Assembly: GCA_028277395.1 (NCBI GenBank)
Contig: JANQGJ010000029.1
Coordinates: 1 to 59,211, forward strand
Length of the DNA: 59,211 nucleotides
Origin: Bacteroidales bacterium
GTDB lineage: Bacteria; Bacteroidota; Bacteroidia; Bacteroidales; F082
Reading direction: 5' to 3'
The notes beneath the pieces were generated by a model, which saw only the letters and a list, made by a program, of their open reading frames with translations, had not been told where the DNA came from and searched no databases. Within the stretch, counting starts at the first letter, position 1. Every line of letters starts with the position of its first letter. Shown in pieces: positions 26,048 through 35,473 of the stretch. Position numbers and translations under genes: made by a program.

Positions 26048-26842
26048 ATGTCACATGAATTAATAACCAAACAGGTAGTTAACTTAAGCAAAGCTGTTGG
26101 AAAGTTTATAAAAGATGAACTTACCAAAGTAGACGAATCAGACATTGAAACAAAGGGAATACATAACTTTGTAACATATGTTGACAAAAAGGCAGAAGAT
26201 ACCCTGGTAAGCCAGTTAAAACAATTGCTCCCTGAAGCAGGTTTTATTGCCGAAGAAAATCAGACGTTACTAAAAAAGGAAAGATTCAACTGGGTAATTG
26301 ATCCTCTTGACGGAACAACAAATTATATTCATAAATTACCTCCGTTCTCCATTTCCATAGCACTTATGGATATGGATGAAGTAATTTTAGGAGTTATACA
26401 TGAAATAAACCTGAATGAAACCTTCTATGCATGGAAAGGCAGCAAAGCTTATTTGAACGGAACAGAAATATATGTTTCAAAAACCAAAATACTTAAAAAC
26501 TCATTAATTGCTACAGGGTTTCCGTATTATGATTACTCAAATCTAACGGGATATTTGAAATTACTGGAGGAACTCATGAAAACCACGAGGGGGATCAGAA
26601 GACTTGGATCGGCAGCCGTTGATCTGGCGTATGTAGCTTGTGGCCGGTTTGATTTATTTTATGAATACGGGCTACAACCATGGGACGTTGCTGCAGGTGT
26701 ACTGATTGTAAAACAGGCAGGAGGTAATGTTTCAGACTTTTCAGGAAGTAATGATTACATCTTTGGCAAGCAGATAATAGCTTCTAACATGTTAACTCAC
26801 AAAGAGTTCAACTCAGCACTGAACCATACTATGGGCTTGTAG
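26048..26842 (+). CDS. Inositol monophosphatase family protein (SuhB/CysQ-like)
   Basis: This 264-residue Mg-dependent phosphatase has the family metal-binding residues: EE at 69-70 (FIAEENQ), the DPLDGTTNY motif (85-93) and WDVAAGVLIVKQAGG near residue 220. Substrates in this family include inositol-1-phosphate, PAP and fructose-1,6-bisphosphate; the sequence alone does not decide. It overlaps no neighbour and starts 6 bp after lgt, so it is probably co-transcribed. Confidence 0.94.
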   Translation: MSHELITKQVVNLSKAVGKFIKDELTKVDESDIETKGIHNFVTYVDKKAEDTLVSQLKQLLPEAGFIAEENQTLLKKERFNWVIDPLDGTTNYIHKLPPFSISIALMDMDEVILGVIHEINLNETFYAWKGSKAYLNGTEIYVSKTKILKNSLIATGFPYYDYSNLTGYLKLLEELMKTTRGIRRLGSAAVDLAYVACGRFDLFYEYGLQPWDVAAGVLIVKQAGGNVSDFSGSNDYIFGKQIIASNMLTHKEFNSALNHTMGL

Positions 26843-26901
26843 GACTGAGAAATACAAAACATTTTTTTTTGTATAATTGTACTTTAAAACAATATAATTT
26901 A

Positions 26902-27237
26902 ATGAAAAGTAGCAATCATCGTAATTTTGATAAGGATAGTCCTTCCAGAAGTATTCTTAAAGCCATAAGTTGGAGATTTATTGCATCCGGTTCAACCTTT
27001 ATTATAAGTTTCACTATTTTTACTCAAACAACTGAAACAGCTTTTAAAGAGATAATAGGTGCAGTTTCAATGATAACTGCAGTTGACATTATCTCAAAGC
27101 TAATTCTATATTATTTGCATGAAAGATTGTGGACAAATATTGTGTGGGGAAAATACTGGCGACGACAGGCTGCCAAAAGACGTGTAAGAAGAATTAATAA
27201 AATCAGAAAACACAGAAATGAAAACACAATGGATTAA
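26902..27237 (+). CDS. DUF2061 family small membrane protein
   Basis: The 111-residue product (start at the ATG at 26902; a frame from 26869 adds 11 unlikely residues) has the DUF2061 pattern: SILKAISWRFIASGSTFIISF, then a second membrane helix and KLILYYLHERLWTNIVWG. Two membrane segments are predicted, with a very basic C-terminal tail (RRQAAKRRVRRINKIRKHR). In some genomes this domain is fused or linked to sulfate-assimilation genes; no such gene is adjacent. The last 20 bp overlap the NfeD gene in another frame, suggesting translational coupling. Confidence 0.87.
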   Translation: MKSSNHRNFDKDSPSRSILKAISWRFIASGSTFIISFTIFTQTTETAFKEIIGAVSMITAVDIISKLILYYLHERLWTNIVWGKYWRRQAAKRRVRRINKIRKHRNENTMD

Positions 27238-28570
27238 ATATGCTTTATTGTCAATAATTCTTTCGCTATTTCTTAGTTCTAATGCATTAAGTGACAGTTC
27301 TTCAGTAAAAGTCTATACATTTAATATAGATGAAATGATCGCACCCCCGGTATGGAGAACTACAAAAAAAGCCATGGAAATGGCAGATAAGAATAACGCA
27401 GATTTGATCCTGATACATCTGAATACATACGGAGGAATGCTTGACGCAGCAGACTCCATACGAACCAAAATACTTGACTCAAAGATACCCGTATATGTTT
27501 TTATTGATAACAATGCAGCATCCGCTGGTGCATTGATATCAATTGCCTGTGATAGTATATATATGTCTCCGGGATCAAGTATTGGAGCTGCAACAGTTGT
27601 TGATCAACAGGGTAAAGTGCTTCCTGACAAGTATCAATCATACATGAGATCAATGATGAGGGCAACCGCTGAAGCAAAAGATCGTGATCCTGATATTGCC
27701 CAGGCAATGGTTGATCCAAAGGTTTATATTGATGGGATCACTGATACAGGCCAGGTGCTTACTTTTACAGTTTCAGAGGCAATAGAAAACAATTTTTGCA
27801 GTGCCGAAGTTAATAACATAAAGGAACTGCTTGAACACGCCGGATATACTGATTACGAGTTTGTTGAACATCATATTTCAAATACCGACAAAGTAATTGG
27901 CTGGCTGATAAATCCAATGATCAGCGGGATTCTTATAATGATCATCATTGGAGGAATTTATTTTGAATTACAATCTCCGGGTATTGGATTTCCGATAGCC
28001 GCATCTGTTATCGCAGCGCTGCTTTACTTTGCCCCGCTTTATCTTGAGGGACTTGCAAATAACTGGGAGATACTGATATTTGTTCTCGGACTTATCCTGT
28101 TAGCTGTTGAAATTTTCGCAATTCCGGGGTTTGGTGTTTTTGGAATTCTTGGAGTATTCTTTATGATAACAGGATTAACGCTTAGCATGGTTGGTAATGT
28201 CGGTCCCGGAATATTTGATGTTGACACAACTGGTATTGTACAGGCCTTTTTGATAGTTATGATATCGTTTTTCCTTTCAGTCTTTGGTTCAATTTTTATA
28301 AGCAAACAATTGTTTACTACTCATGCATTCGGACACCTGGCACTGGATAAGGTACAAAACCCTGAGGAAGGTTATACTTCTGCAATCTCAGAATATAGCA
28401 ATCTGATAGGACAAAGGGGGAAAACGTATACAGTATTACGCCCCTCCGGAAAAGTAATATTCAATGATGAGCTTTTTGACGCTGTTGCCAGGTCAGGGAT
28501 GATTGATAAAGATGTAGATATCATTGTTTATGACTATAAAAATGCCCAGCTGATAGTAGATGAAGCCTGA
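27218..28570 (+). CDS. NfeD-family membrane serine protease (ClpP-class)
   Basis: This 450-residue protein has a signal peptide, a periplasmic ClpP-like serine protease domain (about 30-225) with the catalytic serine in AASAGALISIA (Ser102) and YGGML, four or five membrane helices (about 232-370), and a C-terminal NfeD OB-fold domain (about 385-450). This is the long NfeD form (1510-N type), which usually works with an SPFH/stomatin protein in membrane quality control. No stomatin gene is adjacent here. It overlaps the DUF2061 gene by 20 bp. Confidence 0.92.
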   Translation: MKTQWIKYALLSIILSLFLSSNALSDSSSVKVYTFNIDEMIAPPVWRTTKKAMEMADKNNADLILIHLNTYGGMLDAADSIRTKILDSKIPVYVFIDNNAASAGALISIACDSIYMSPGSSIGAATVVDQQGKVLPDKYQSYMRSMMRATAEAKDRDPDIAQAMVDPKVYIDGITDTGQVLTFTVSEAIENNFCSAEVNNIKELLEHAGYTDYEFVEHHISNTDKVIGWLINPMISGILIMIIIGGIYFELQSPGIGFPIAASVIAALLYFAPLYLEGLANNWEILIFVLGLILLAVEIFAIPGFGVFGILGVFFMITGLTLSMVGNVGPGIFDVDTTGIVQAFLIVMISFFLSVFGSIFISKQLFTTHAFGHLALDKVQNPEEGYTSAISEYSNLIGQRGKTYTVLRPSGKVIFNDELFDAVARSGMIDKDVDIIVYDYKNAQLIVDEA

Positions 28571-28583
28571 TAAATAAATAAAA

Positions 28584-29102
28584 ATGAAGCAATACGACAG
28601 AATTATATTGCTTAAAAGTGATATTACAACATTGAAGGTTGATGCAATTGTTAATGCAGCCAACAGCAAACTTGCCGGTGGCGGAGGTGTTGATGGTGCT
28701 ATTCACAAAGCTGCAGGTCCGGAACTTCCTGAAGCCTGTCGTAAACTTGGTGGGTGTAATACAGGTGCTGCAAAAATAACACCTGGTTTCCAGTTACCTG
28801 CAAAATACATCATTCACACAGTCGGACCTGTCTGGAGAGGAGGAAATTCAAATGAAAAGCAACTTCTGTCCTCAGCATATAGTTCAAGCCTGCAACTGGT
28901 TCTGGAGAACGATATCAATTCAGTTGCATTCCCAAATATAAGCACCGGTATTTATGGGTTCCCAAAAAATGAAGCTGCCAAAATTGCCATTGATCAGGTG
29001 AAATTATTTCTTAATAAAAATGATTCCCCCGAACTTGTATATTTTGTATGCTTCGACATAGAGAATTATACGATTTATGAGGATATTCTTGATAGGATTT
29101 AA
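28584..29102 (+). CDS. Macrodomain protein (O-acetyl-ADP-ribose deacetylase-like)
   Basis: This 172-residue protein consists of one macrodomain of the MacroD/YmdB type: IVNAANSKLAGGGGVDGAIH (substrate loop with the catalytic-region Asn and Asp), then FPNISTGIYGFP, the second ligand loop. Such enzymes remove ADP-ribose from proteins or deacetylate O-acetyl-ADP-ribose. It starts 13 bp after the NfeD gene. No sirtuin or ADP-ribosyltransferase is visible in the window. Confidence 0.93.
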   Translation: MKQYDRIILLKSDITTLKVDAIVNAANSKLAGGGGVDGAIHKAAGPELPEACRKLGGCNTGAAKITPGFQLPAKYIIHTVGPVWRGGNSNEKQLLSSAYSSSLQLVLENDINSVAFPNISTGIYGFPKNEAAKIAIDQVKLFLNKNDSPELVYFVCFDIENYTIYEDILDRI

Positions 29103-29133
29103 GTATAACAATTAACATCCTGTGTTCAAACAT

Positions 29134-29967
29134 TTAATCTTTCACAAGATAAATACCATCTTTTTCAATTCTGATCAGCTTCTGTTTATACAAAGATCCG
29201 ATTGATTTTTTAAAAACTTTTTTACTCATTTCCAGTTTCGCCAATATCACAACAGGATCTGTCTTATCAGTCAGATTGAGAAATCCATTACCCTTTTTTA
29301 GTTTATCTAATATTTTTCGTGCGTTTGGTTCAATATTCCCATAACCCTGTTTCTGTAAACTTACGTCAATCTTTTTATCACCCCTTATGTTTTTGATATA
29401 TCCTGATATTCTTTCACCCGGAGAAACTGCCTGAAAGATCTCATTATCATACAACAATCCTTTATGAATGTTATTGATAATTACATTTATGCCTATTTCA
29501 GTCGGATTACATATCAACAATTCCACCTCCTGATTTTTCTCAACAGTTATCTCATCATTATTCAGGTAACGACCTATTTTACATGTTCCGACAAGTCTTT
29601 GGGTTTTGTCATCAAAATATAGATACACCGGATAACTCCTGCCTGTTCTCATTCGTTCAATTTGTTCGGAATATGGTACAAGTAAATCTTTTTCAAGTCC
29701 CCAGTCCATAAATGCCCCTACTTCATTCATTTCAATAACCTCAAGTACCGCAAATTCATTAAGTAAAATTTTCGGGGTGATAGTTGTTGATATAAGCCTG
29801 TCTTCCGAATCTTTGTAAATAAAAACAGAGATCTGGTCACCGGGTTTCATTCCTCCGGGGACATATTTATTTGGTAATAACACCTCATTTTCATCCTCAT
29901 CTATCAGGTAATATCCATTGAGTGTTCTTCTTTTTGCTTTTAGTGTGTTAAAAATACCTGGTTTCAT
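29134..29967 (-). CDS. S1 RNA-binding domain protein (CvfB/YitL-like)
   Basis: This 277-residue cytoplasmic protein matches the CvfB layout: several S1-type OB folds (about 1-65, 66-140 with EVGAFMDWGLEKDLLVPYSEQ at ~82-102, and 145-215 with IKNIRGDKKIDVSLQ) and a C-terminal winged helix (about 220-277; DKTDPVVILAKLEMSKKVFK). CvfB-type proteins bind RNA and affect virulence or growth traits in Gram-positives; the role here is not known. It converges with the macrodomain gene across 31 bp. Confidence 0.9.
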   Translation of the reverse strand: MKPGIFNTLKAKRRTLNGYYLIDEDENEVLLPNKYVPGGMKPGDQISVFIYKDSEDRLISTTITPKILLNEFAVLEVIEMNEVGAFMDWGLEKDLLVPYSEQIERMRTGRSYPVYLYFDDKTQRLVGTCKIGRYLNNDEITVEKNQEVELLICNPTEIGINVIINNIHKGLLYDNEIFQAVSPGERISGYIKNIRGDKKIDVSLQKQGYGNIEPNARKILDKLKKGNGFLNLTDKTDPVVILAKLEMSKKVFKKSIGSLYKQKLIRIEKDGIYLVKD

Positions 29968-30008
29968 AGTGTTAAATTTCCTGTCTCTTCCAAAGTATAA
30001 ATATAATA

Positions 30009-30560
30009 TTAATAATGTACATTATAATATACTGATTCCGCACGACTTGTCTTTATCCTGTTTAAAATTTTCCTTCCTTTCGATCTGACTCCCGGTGAAG
30101 CATCCGGAGACAATCTCTCTATCATGAGTACAAGCTCATTTAGCAACTCCGGTTCCTCACTTGCAATTTTGTAATATATTTCCATTGAAAAGATGAGTGA
30201 AGCAACAGGTGTTCCAGAATTCAGCATCAGGTCTGATGTTATTTGTAATAAGTTGGACTGCCTTGACAATGGTATTTGTGATGATGCCAAAATAGCCAAA
30301 AGTACTCTTTGAACTGAAACACATGAAATTCCGGGTAGCTCATCAATTATTCTGGTCAAATAAGGCTGAACCAGTATTCTGTTTTTGTCATTAATAATTC
30401 TTAACGGCCAGACTGCCCTCCTCGAAAGTGGTTCCGAATAACTGAATATAATTTCCACCAGATCATCTATCAGGTGAGGGTTCTGAATAATAATATTTGC
30501 CAATATATCAGCATGAGAGCGTGAATGCTCCATCATAATTATTTCCTGTAACCTCTTCAT
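30009..30560 (-). CDS. Hypothetical HEAT-like helical protein
   Basis: The product (183 residues from the ATG at 30560; the frame is open to 30608) is almost all amphipathic helix. Segments such as LANIIIQNPHLIDDLVEIIFSY and repeated Leu/Ile heptads suggest an ARM/HEAT-type solenoid. No motif gives a function. It lies 41 bp upstream of the S1 protein gene on the same strand and is divergent from the flippase gene. The MKRLQEIIMM start is preferred because the extra upstream residues are not part of the helical pattern. Confidence 0.6.
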   Translation of the reverse strand: MKRLQEIIMMEHSRSHADILANIIIQNPHLIDDLVEIIFSYSEPLSRRAVWPLRIINDKNRILVQPYLTRIIDELPGISCVSVQRVLLAILASSQIPLSRQSNLLQITSDLMLNSGTPVASLIFSMEIYYKIASEEPELLNELVLMIERLSPDASPGVRSKGRKILNRIKTSRAESVYYNVHY

Positions 30561-30684
30561 TAAATATATAAAATCGTGGCAAAAATACTCTATATAATCA
30601 CCAACCATATATATAAAAGATAATAGTTTGCTGAAAATTCATTTACTTTGCCCGGATAAGACTAGATATACCATATCTTAATTA

Positions 30685-31995
30685 ATGGCCAAAAGAAAAT
30701 TTTTGAGGGACTTTATCGGAGTCCTTAACAGTAATGTGTTTTCCATATTGTGTGGTTTCCTGGTAGTGGTTTTACTCACCAGGATTCTTGGTGCAGAAGG
30801 ATTTGGTTTGTATTACGCTTTACTTGTAATTCCGCTTATTGTGGTAAGCCTTACACATTTTGGAATCAGGGGAGCTTCCATTTTTATGATAGGCCAGAAA
30901 AAATTTTCCGATGGAGAAATTGTATCTTCGGTTTTATTCATATTAATTTTCACAAGTCTGGTAGGTATTACTTCAAGTATTGGAGCTTATTACATATTTT
31001 ATGAGCCGGAATATACAGTATTGCTTATCGCACTTGTTGTAACAATTATTCCGTTCAGACTTGGAATAATTTATATTGGTGGAATTTTCCTTGGAAAAGA
31101 TGAAATAAAAGAAGCAAACAGGCTCGAATGGGCAATAAACTTAATAAACCTCATCCTGGCGATAATCCTTGTCTGGCATTTGAAGTTTGGCATTCTGGGG
31201 GCGATTGTTTCACTGACATCAGCGAACATTATTGTTGGTATATGGGCTTTTTACCGAATAGTGAGAAGATTTGATATCAAAATCATGTACTATCCTGAAA
31301 TTGTGAAAAAGTTTTTAAAACTGGGGATAATGTATGCCTTTACCTTTTTTATTATTCAATTAAACTACAGGGCAGATATATTGCTCCTTGAAAAGCTAAG
31401 CACATTACATGAAGTTGGAATATATTCACTGGGAGTTCATATTGCCGAACAGTTGTGGCAGATACCATTTGCAATAAGCATTGTACTGTTTAGCAGAACA
31501 GCAAGCGTTAAAAATCAGTCACTTATGGTTGATTCTACTGTTTCTCTGGCAAGATTATCTACTTTAATTGTATTTGTTCTTTCAATAGTGGCAATCTTAA
31601 TCGCTCCTTATATTATACCTGTTGTTTTTGGTAAAGATTTTATTGCAAGTGCAGAAATACTCAAATATATTTTGCCAGGGGTCATTGTACTGGTGGTTTT
31701 CCGGGTTGTAAGCGGTCAGCTGGCAGGTATGGGAAAACCATATCTGGCTGTTTATGTTTTTTTACCTGCCTTGATCATTAATGTATTATTGAATATATTG
31801 CTAATTCCCACATATGGCGGAATAGGTGCTGCATGGGCTTCAAACATAAGCTATACTGCAGGAACTATCGGCTACTGGTTAATATATTCAAGAGTTTTAA
31901 ATATTAGAATTACCGAAATTGTAAAATACAGAAATACAGATTTCAAATATTTTACAGAACTACTTAATAAAGTTACTCATAAATGGAAGAAATAA
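30685..31995 (+). CDS. Wzx-like polysaccharide flippase (MOP superfamily)
   Basis: This 436-residue inner-membrane protein has 12 or so hydrophobic helices and the start typical of oligosaccharide flippases (FIGVLNSNVFSILCGFLVVV, then LLTRILGAEGFGLY). The family moves lipid-linked glycan units across the inner membrane. A TACTTTG sequence at 30644-30650, one base shorter than the usual -7 box, lies 34 bp upstream. The sulfotransferase gene overlaps its last 13 bp, so the two are translated together. Confidence 0.88.
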   Translation: MAKRKFLRDFIGVLNSNVFSILCGFLVVVLLTRILGAEGFGLYYALLVIPLIVVSLTHFGIRGASIFMIGQKKFSDGEIVSSVLFILIFTSLVGITSSIGAYYIFYEPEYTVLLIALVVTIIPFRLGIIYIGGIFLGKDEIKEANRLEWAINLINLILAIILVWHLKFGILGAIVSLTSANIIVGIWAFYRIVRRFDIKIMYYPEIVKKFLKLGIMYAFTFFIIQLNYRADILLLEKLSTLHEVGIYSLGVHIAEQLWQIPFAISIVLFSRTASVKNQSLMVDSTVSLARLSTLIVFVLSIVAILIAPYIIPVVFGKDFIASAEILKYILPGVIVLVVFRVVSGQLAGMGKPYLAVYVFLPALIINVLLNILLIPTYGGIGAAWASNISYTAGTIGYWLIYSRVLNIRITEIVKYRNTDFKYFTELLNKVTHKWKK

Positions 31996-33071
31996 AAGAC
32001 ATACCTGTTTTCTTTGTAGTTGGGCGACCACGGTCAGGTACTACCCTGTTAAGAATGTTATTTGATGCACATCCCAATATAAATTTCCCTCCTGAATGCC
32101 AGTTCATTATGAATTTATATCCAGGATATGGGAAGGTGACCAACTGGACTGAAGATATAATTTTACGATTTTATCATGATCTGACAGATCAGTGGTTTTT
32201 TGATACATGGAGCATGGATCATGATTCTCTAAAGAACATACTACTGGAATATACAGGTAATCAGTCCTATGGCACAATCTGCAAGGTGGTTTACAGCCAG
32301 TACAGATCTTTTTATCATAAAGACAAAATATTATTATTCGGAGATAAAAATCCCGGTTATGCAATTTATACCAAGACTTTACAGAAAATATTCCCTGAAG
32401 CCAGGTTTATACATATTATACGCGATTACCGGGACAATTATGTTTCAATAAAAAATGTTGATTTTGAGCTTCCAATACCTTCTGTTGTAGGGCAAAAGTG
32501 GAAATATTTTTATAAGAAATTTAAAAAAGACAGTAAACTAAAACCATCTTCATATTATACTATTAAATATGAAGACCTGGTAGAAAATCCAAAATTTCAT
32601 TTTCAAAAGTTATGTGAATTTGCCGGTATTGAGTATAACGATACGGTGTTTAACTTTCAGGAGAAAAAAGATGAGTTTCTGAAACATTATCCTCCAGGTT
32701 ATATCCATAACTATCACTCAAGTCTGTTGGAAAAAATAAACACGGGTAAAATAGGTGTTTGGAAAAAGGAACTTACTGAACGCCAGGTAAAAATTCTTGA
32801 CGCTACATTACGACATATAGCTGATCAGGCAGGATATGAGCGTAAATACAGAGGTATAAACATTTGGATCTGCATTCAGGCACTACCAGGCAGGATTTAT
32901 GCTGCACTATTATATCTTGCTACGATTATAGTAGATCTGTTTCCATACAAATTAAGGATAGCAATTCTTATAAAGGGTCCGTTATTGCTCTCAAAAATAT
33001 ATTTATACTTATTCAACAGAAAAAAATACAGAGAACTGGAGCATCTTATTGTAAAAAGAAAAGCTTCATAA
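31983..33071 (+). CDS. PAPS-dependent sulfotransferase family protein
   Basis: This 362-residue protein has the 5'-phosphosulfate-binding loop GRPRSGTTLLRML near residue 14 and the 3'-phosphate-binding motif IRDYRDNYVS near residue 145, as in sulfotransferases that modify glycans, lipids or small molecules. A C-terminal part (about 295-345) contains two hydrophobic stretches that could anchor it to the membrane. It overlaps the flippase gene by 13 bp, suggesting that it sulfates the exported glycan or its lipid carrier. It ends 4 bp from the convergent M14 peptidase gene. Confidence 0.85.
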   Translation: MEEIKDIPVFFVVGRPRSGTTLLRMLFDAHPNINFPPECQFIMNLYPGYGKVTNWTEDIILRFYHDLTDQWFFDTWSMDHDSLKNILLEYTGNQSYGTICKVVYSQYRSFYHKDKILLFGDKNPGYAIYTKTLQKIFPEARFIHIIRDYRDNYVSIKNVDFELPIPSVVGQKWKYFYKKFKKDSKLKPSSYYTIKYEDLVENPKFHFQKLCEFAGIEYNDTVFNFQEKKDEFLKHYPPGYIHNYHSSLLEKINTGKIGVWKKELTERQVKILDATLRHIADQAGYERKYRGINIWICIQALPGRIYAALLYLATIIVDLFPYKLRIAILIKGPLLLSKIYLYLFNRKKYRELEHLIVKRKAS

Positions 33072-33075
33072 ATTA

Positions 33076-34698
33076 TTACTCCTGGTTAAATTTAAGGTTT
33101 TCAGGATTCATCAACCGGTAAACAGGATACGGATAATAACCTGATCCCCATTGAGGAACCAGGTATCTGTCGAAGAAATTCCACATTAGCATACTGTCTT
33201 CACTTTCAGGCTCAAGCAGTGATGCAATCAAAGAGCCTGTTTTCTGACCGGTTAAAACCACATAAGTACCTTTTGGAAAGTATTTATTTTCGATTATGTA
33301 TTCTCCTGCTACATTGTTAATATAATGTCCCTGATTAAGTCTGCCGGAATTTTTCAACTCTTTTATTTTGTATCTCTCAACCTTTAAATTGGTACCGCTT
33401 TCCAGTCTTTTAACCTCAATTCCATGTGATTTAAGAAGTGATATAACTTCTGTATCAGCAATAGTAAATAAATATGCATAGGGAAATTTAACATTTCTCA
33501 CAGGGATATAATCGGCAATATATGGTACAGTTACCGTTACCTTCCTGTCACTGCTTTTATATCTCCAATACCCTTTAACACCGGGGATTGTGTCTGTTTC
33601 AAATGCTTTGATAGTTATCAGGTCGGGAGTAGGAATGCCTTTGTATTCGATCGCAAACGAATCGGTAATAGCGGGTGATGATCCCCGTTCAACAGCTAAT
33701 TTATCTGCAGTTTCAATCAATTCCTGAATCTCTGCCTTGCTATTAGATGTGTAACCAAGTATTGTTTTCAACAAAGCTAAACATCCATATACCCTGGTTT
33801 TATAATCAGCATAAACGTAGTTTTCATTCAAAATAGCCAATCTGTTTCTTAAACCAATATAGTTAACAAGATACCTTGGTTCACTGGCATAAGATATCCA
33901 GCCTTTCGAATAATCCATCCTGTTGATAAACTCACCATAAAAAACGTTTTCAACATTGTAATCGTTAAGCAAATCGAAATGCACTTTGGGCATCATCTCA
34001 TCACGCATATAGTTAATTAAACTTCTGTCTCCATTTGGATTCATCATCCAGGTAAAGGTAACCGGTTCTTCATGAAAAGAACCATTTGTTGTATGACAAT
34101 CTACTGTAACAGCAGGATCCCAAAAATTCAAAATTTCTTCAACAACACCTTTGATTTCTGGAGTTTCAAGTTTTACAGCATCCCTGTTCAAATCCAGATT
34201 TTGTCCGTTATACCTCAATCCTACTCCGTTTACCGGACCTATTTGATTTTTACGATTGATTGTACTTATTTTTTCATTACCATCAACATTCAGTATTGGA
34301 GTTATCAATACAACAACATTCTCCAAAAGCTCAGAATCGGGGTTACTTATTAATTCTCTTGCCAACATTTGGGATGCTTCTTTTCCCTCAACTTCACCTG
34401 CATGAATATTTGCCTGTATATAAAGAACAATTCTGTCACCAATTTCATCCGGAGATTCAGGTAGAGGGTTACCTATTTTAACTAAAGGTATATTATATCC
34501 TTCTGTTGAAATTGCAATGGTATCGATATCCATATATGGCGATGAATTACTTAGTGTTGTTATGAAGTTCATCACATCATCATATCGTGAAGTAGATTTA
34601 AAATCAGAACTCTCAGCTACCGTAAGTAGTATATTTTGTCCGGAAGCTATCATAAAACACCAGAAGTAAGCAATTAATATTGTAACCCTTTTAATCAT
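33076..34698 (-). CDS. M14-family zinc carboxypeptidase-like protein, secreted
   Basis: This 540-residue protein has a signal peptide (about 1-20) and an M14 metallopeptidase domain (about 35-330). The zinc-binding His99 and Glu102 lie in NIHAGEVEGKE, with a third ligand His in VDCHTTNGS (about 202) and substrate-binding Asn/Arg in LDLNRDAVKLE. The remaining ~200 residues form a beta-rich C-terminal part seen in the long Bacteroidota members. Likely periplasmic or surface peptide trimming. There is no T9SS sorting domain. Confidence 0.9.
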   Translation of the reverse strand: MIKRVTILIAYFWCFMIASGQNILLTVAESSDFKSTSRYDDVMNFITTLSNSSPYMDIDTIAISTEGYNIPLVKIGNPLPESPDEIGDRIVLYIQANIHAGEVEGKEASQMLARELISNPDSELLENVVVLITPILNVDGNEKISTINRKNQIGPVNGVGLRYNGQNLDLNRDAVKLETPEIKGVVEEILNFWDPAVTVDCHTTNGSFHEEPVTFTWMMNPNGDRSLINYMRDEMMPKVHFDLLNDYNVENVFYGEFINRMDYSKGWISYASEPRYLVNYIGLRNRLAILNENYVYADYKTRVYGCLALLKTILGYTSNSKAEIQELIETADKLAVERGSSPAITDSFAIEYKGIPTPDLITIKAFETDTIPGVKGYWRYKSSDRKVTVTVPYIADYIPVRNVKFPYAYLFTIADTEVISLLKSHGIEVKRLESGTNLKVERYKIKELKNSGRLNQGHYINNVAGEYIIENKYFPKGTYVVLTGQKTGSLIASLLEPESEDSMLMWNFFDRYLVPQWGSGYYPYPVYRLMNPENLKFNQE

Positions 34699-34792
34699 AA
34701 TATTTTCGAAAACTAAAGTTAATAATGTGTAAAAGTAATCATGTTAGGTAAATAATTACCAGGAATAATTCCAATTCAATGGTTAATCGTAG

Positions 34793-34800
34793 TAATTTTG
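34793..34800 (+). promoter_or_regulatory. Candidate -7 box (TAATTTTG) for rubrerythrin
   Basis: TAATTTTG fully matches TAnnTTTG and lies 37 bp before the ATG at 34838. It would place the transcription start downstream of an alternative in-frame start at 34808, supporting the ATG at 34838. Confidence 0.45.
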
Positions 34801-34837
34801 CATAAATTTGACTTTTATAACACAAATCACATTATTT

Positions 34838-35413
34838 ATGAAATCTTTAGAAGGAACTAAAACAGAGCAAAATTTGTTAAAAGCATTTGCGGGAGAATCC
34901 CAGGCACGTATGCGTTATGATTATTATACAAAACAGGCTAAAAAAGAAGGCCTTGAACAAATTGCTGCTATTTTTGAGGAAACAGCAATTAATGAAAAAG
35001 AACATGCTAAACGCTTCTTTAAATTTCTTGAAGGAAGACCGGTTGAAATAACAGCTACCTATCCTGCAGGAAAAATCGGAACAACACTCGAAAACCTGAA
35101 AGCTGCAGCTGAAGGTGAGAATGAAGAATGGACAGAACTGTATCCGGAATTTGCCCGCATAGCTGATGAGGAAGGATTTAAAGAAGTTGCCGTTGCATTT
35201 AGAATGATCGCTAAAGTTGAAAAAGCACACGAAGACAGATATAATACACTCTACAACAACCTGAATGAAGGTCATGTGTTTGAAAGAGAAGAAACATTAG
35301 TATGGAAATGTAGAAATTGCGGATATCTTCACGAAGGTAAAAAGGCACCACAGAAATGTCCTGCCTGTCTTCATCCACAATCTTACTTTGAGATCAAGGA
35401 AAAGAATTATTAA
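34838..35413 (+). CDS. rbr: Rubrerythrin
   Basis: This 191-residue non-heme diiron peroxidase reduces H2O2 in anaerobes. The four-helix diiron domain carries two ExxH-type motifs (INEKEHAKRF and KVEKAHEDRY) and further ligand glutamates (GESQARMRYDYY, ADEEGFKE). The C-terminal rubredoxin-like domain has two CxxC pairs (CRNCGY and CPAC). The conserved MKSLEGTKTE start gives the boundary. The predicted metal exporter follows ~60 bp later. Confidence 0.96.
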   Translation: MKSLEGTKTEQNLLKAFAGESQARMRYDYYTKQAKKEGLEQIAAIFEETAINEKEHAKRFFKFLEGRPVEITATYPAGKIGTTLENLKAAAEGENEEWTELYPEFARIADEEGFKEVAVAFRMIAKVEKAHEDRYNTLYNNLNEGHVFEREETLVWKCRNCGYLHEGKKAPQKCPACLHPQSYFEIKEKNY

Positions 35414-35473
35414 TTTGAACTATTATTAAGGTATTCAATAAATTATTTTTTGTTTAATTCAAACGAAGCATTT

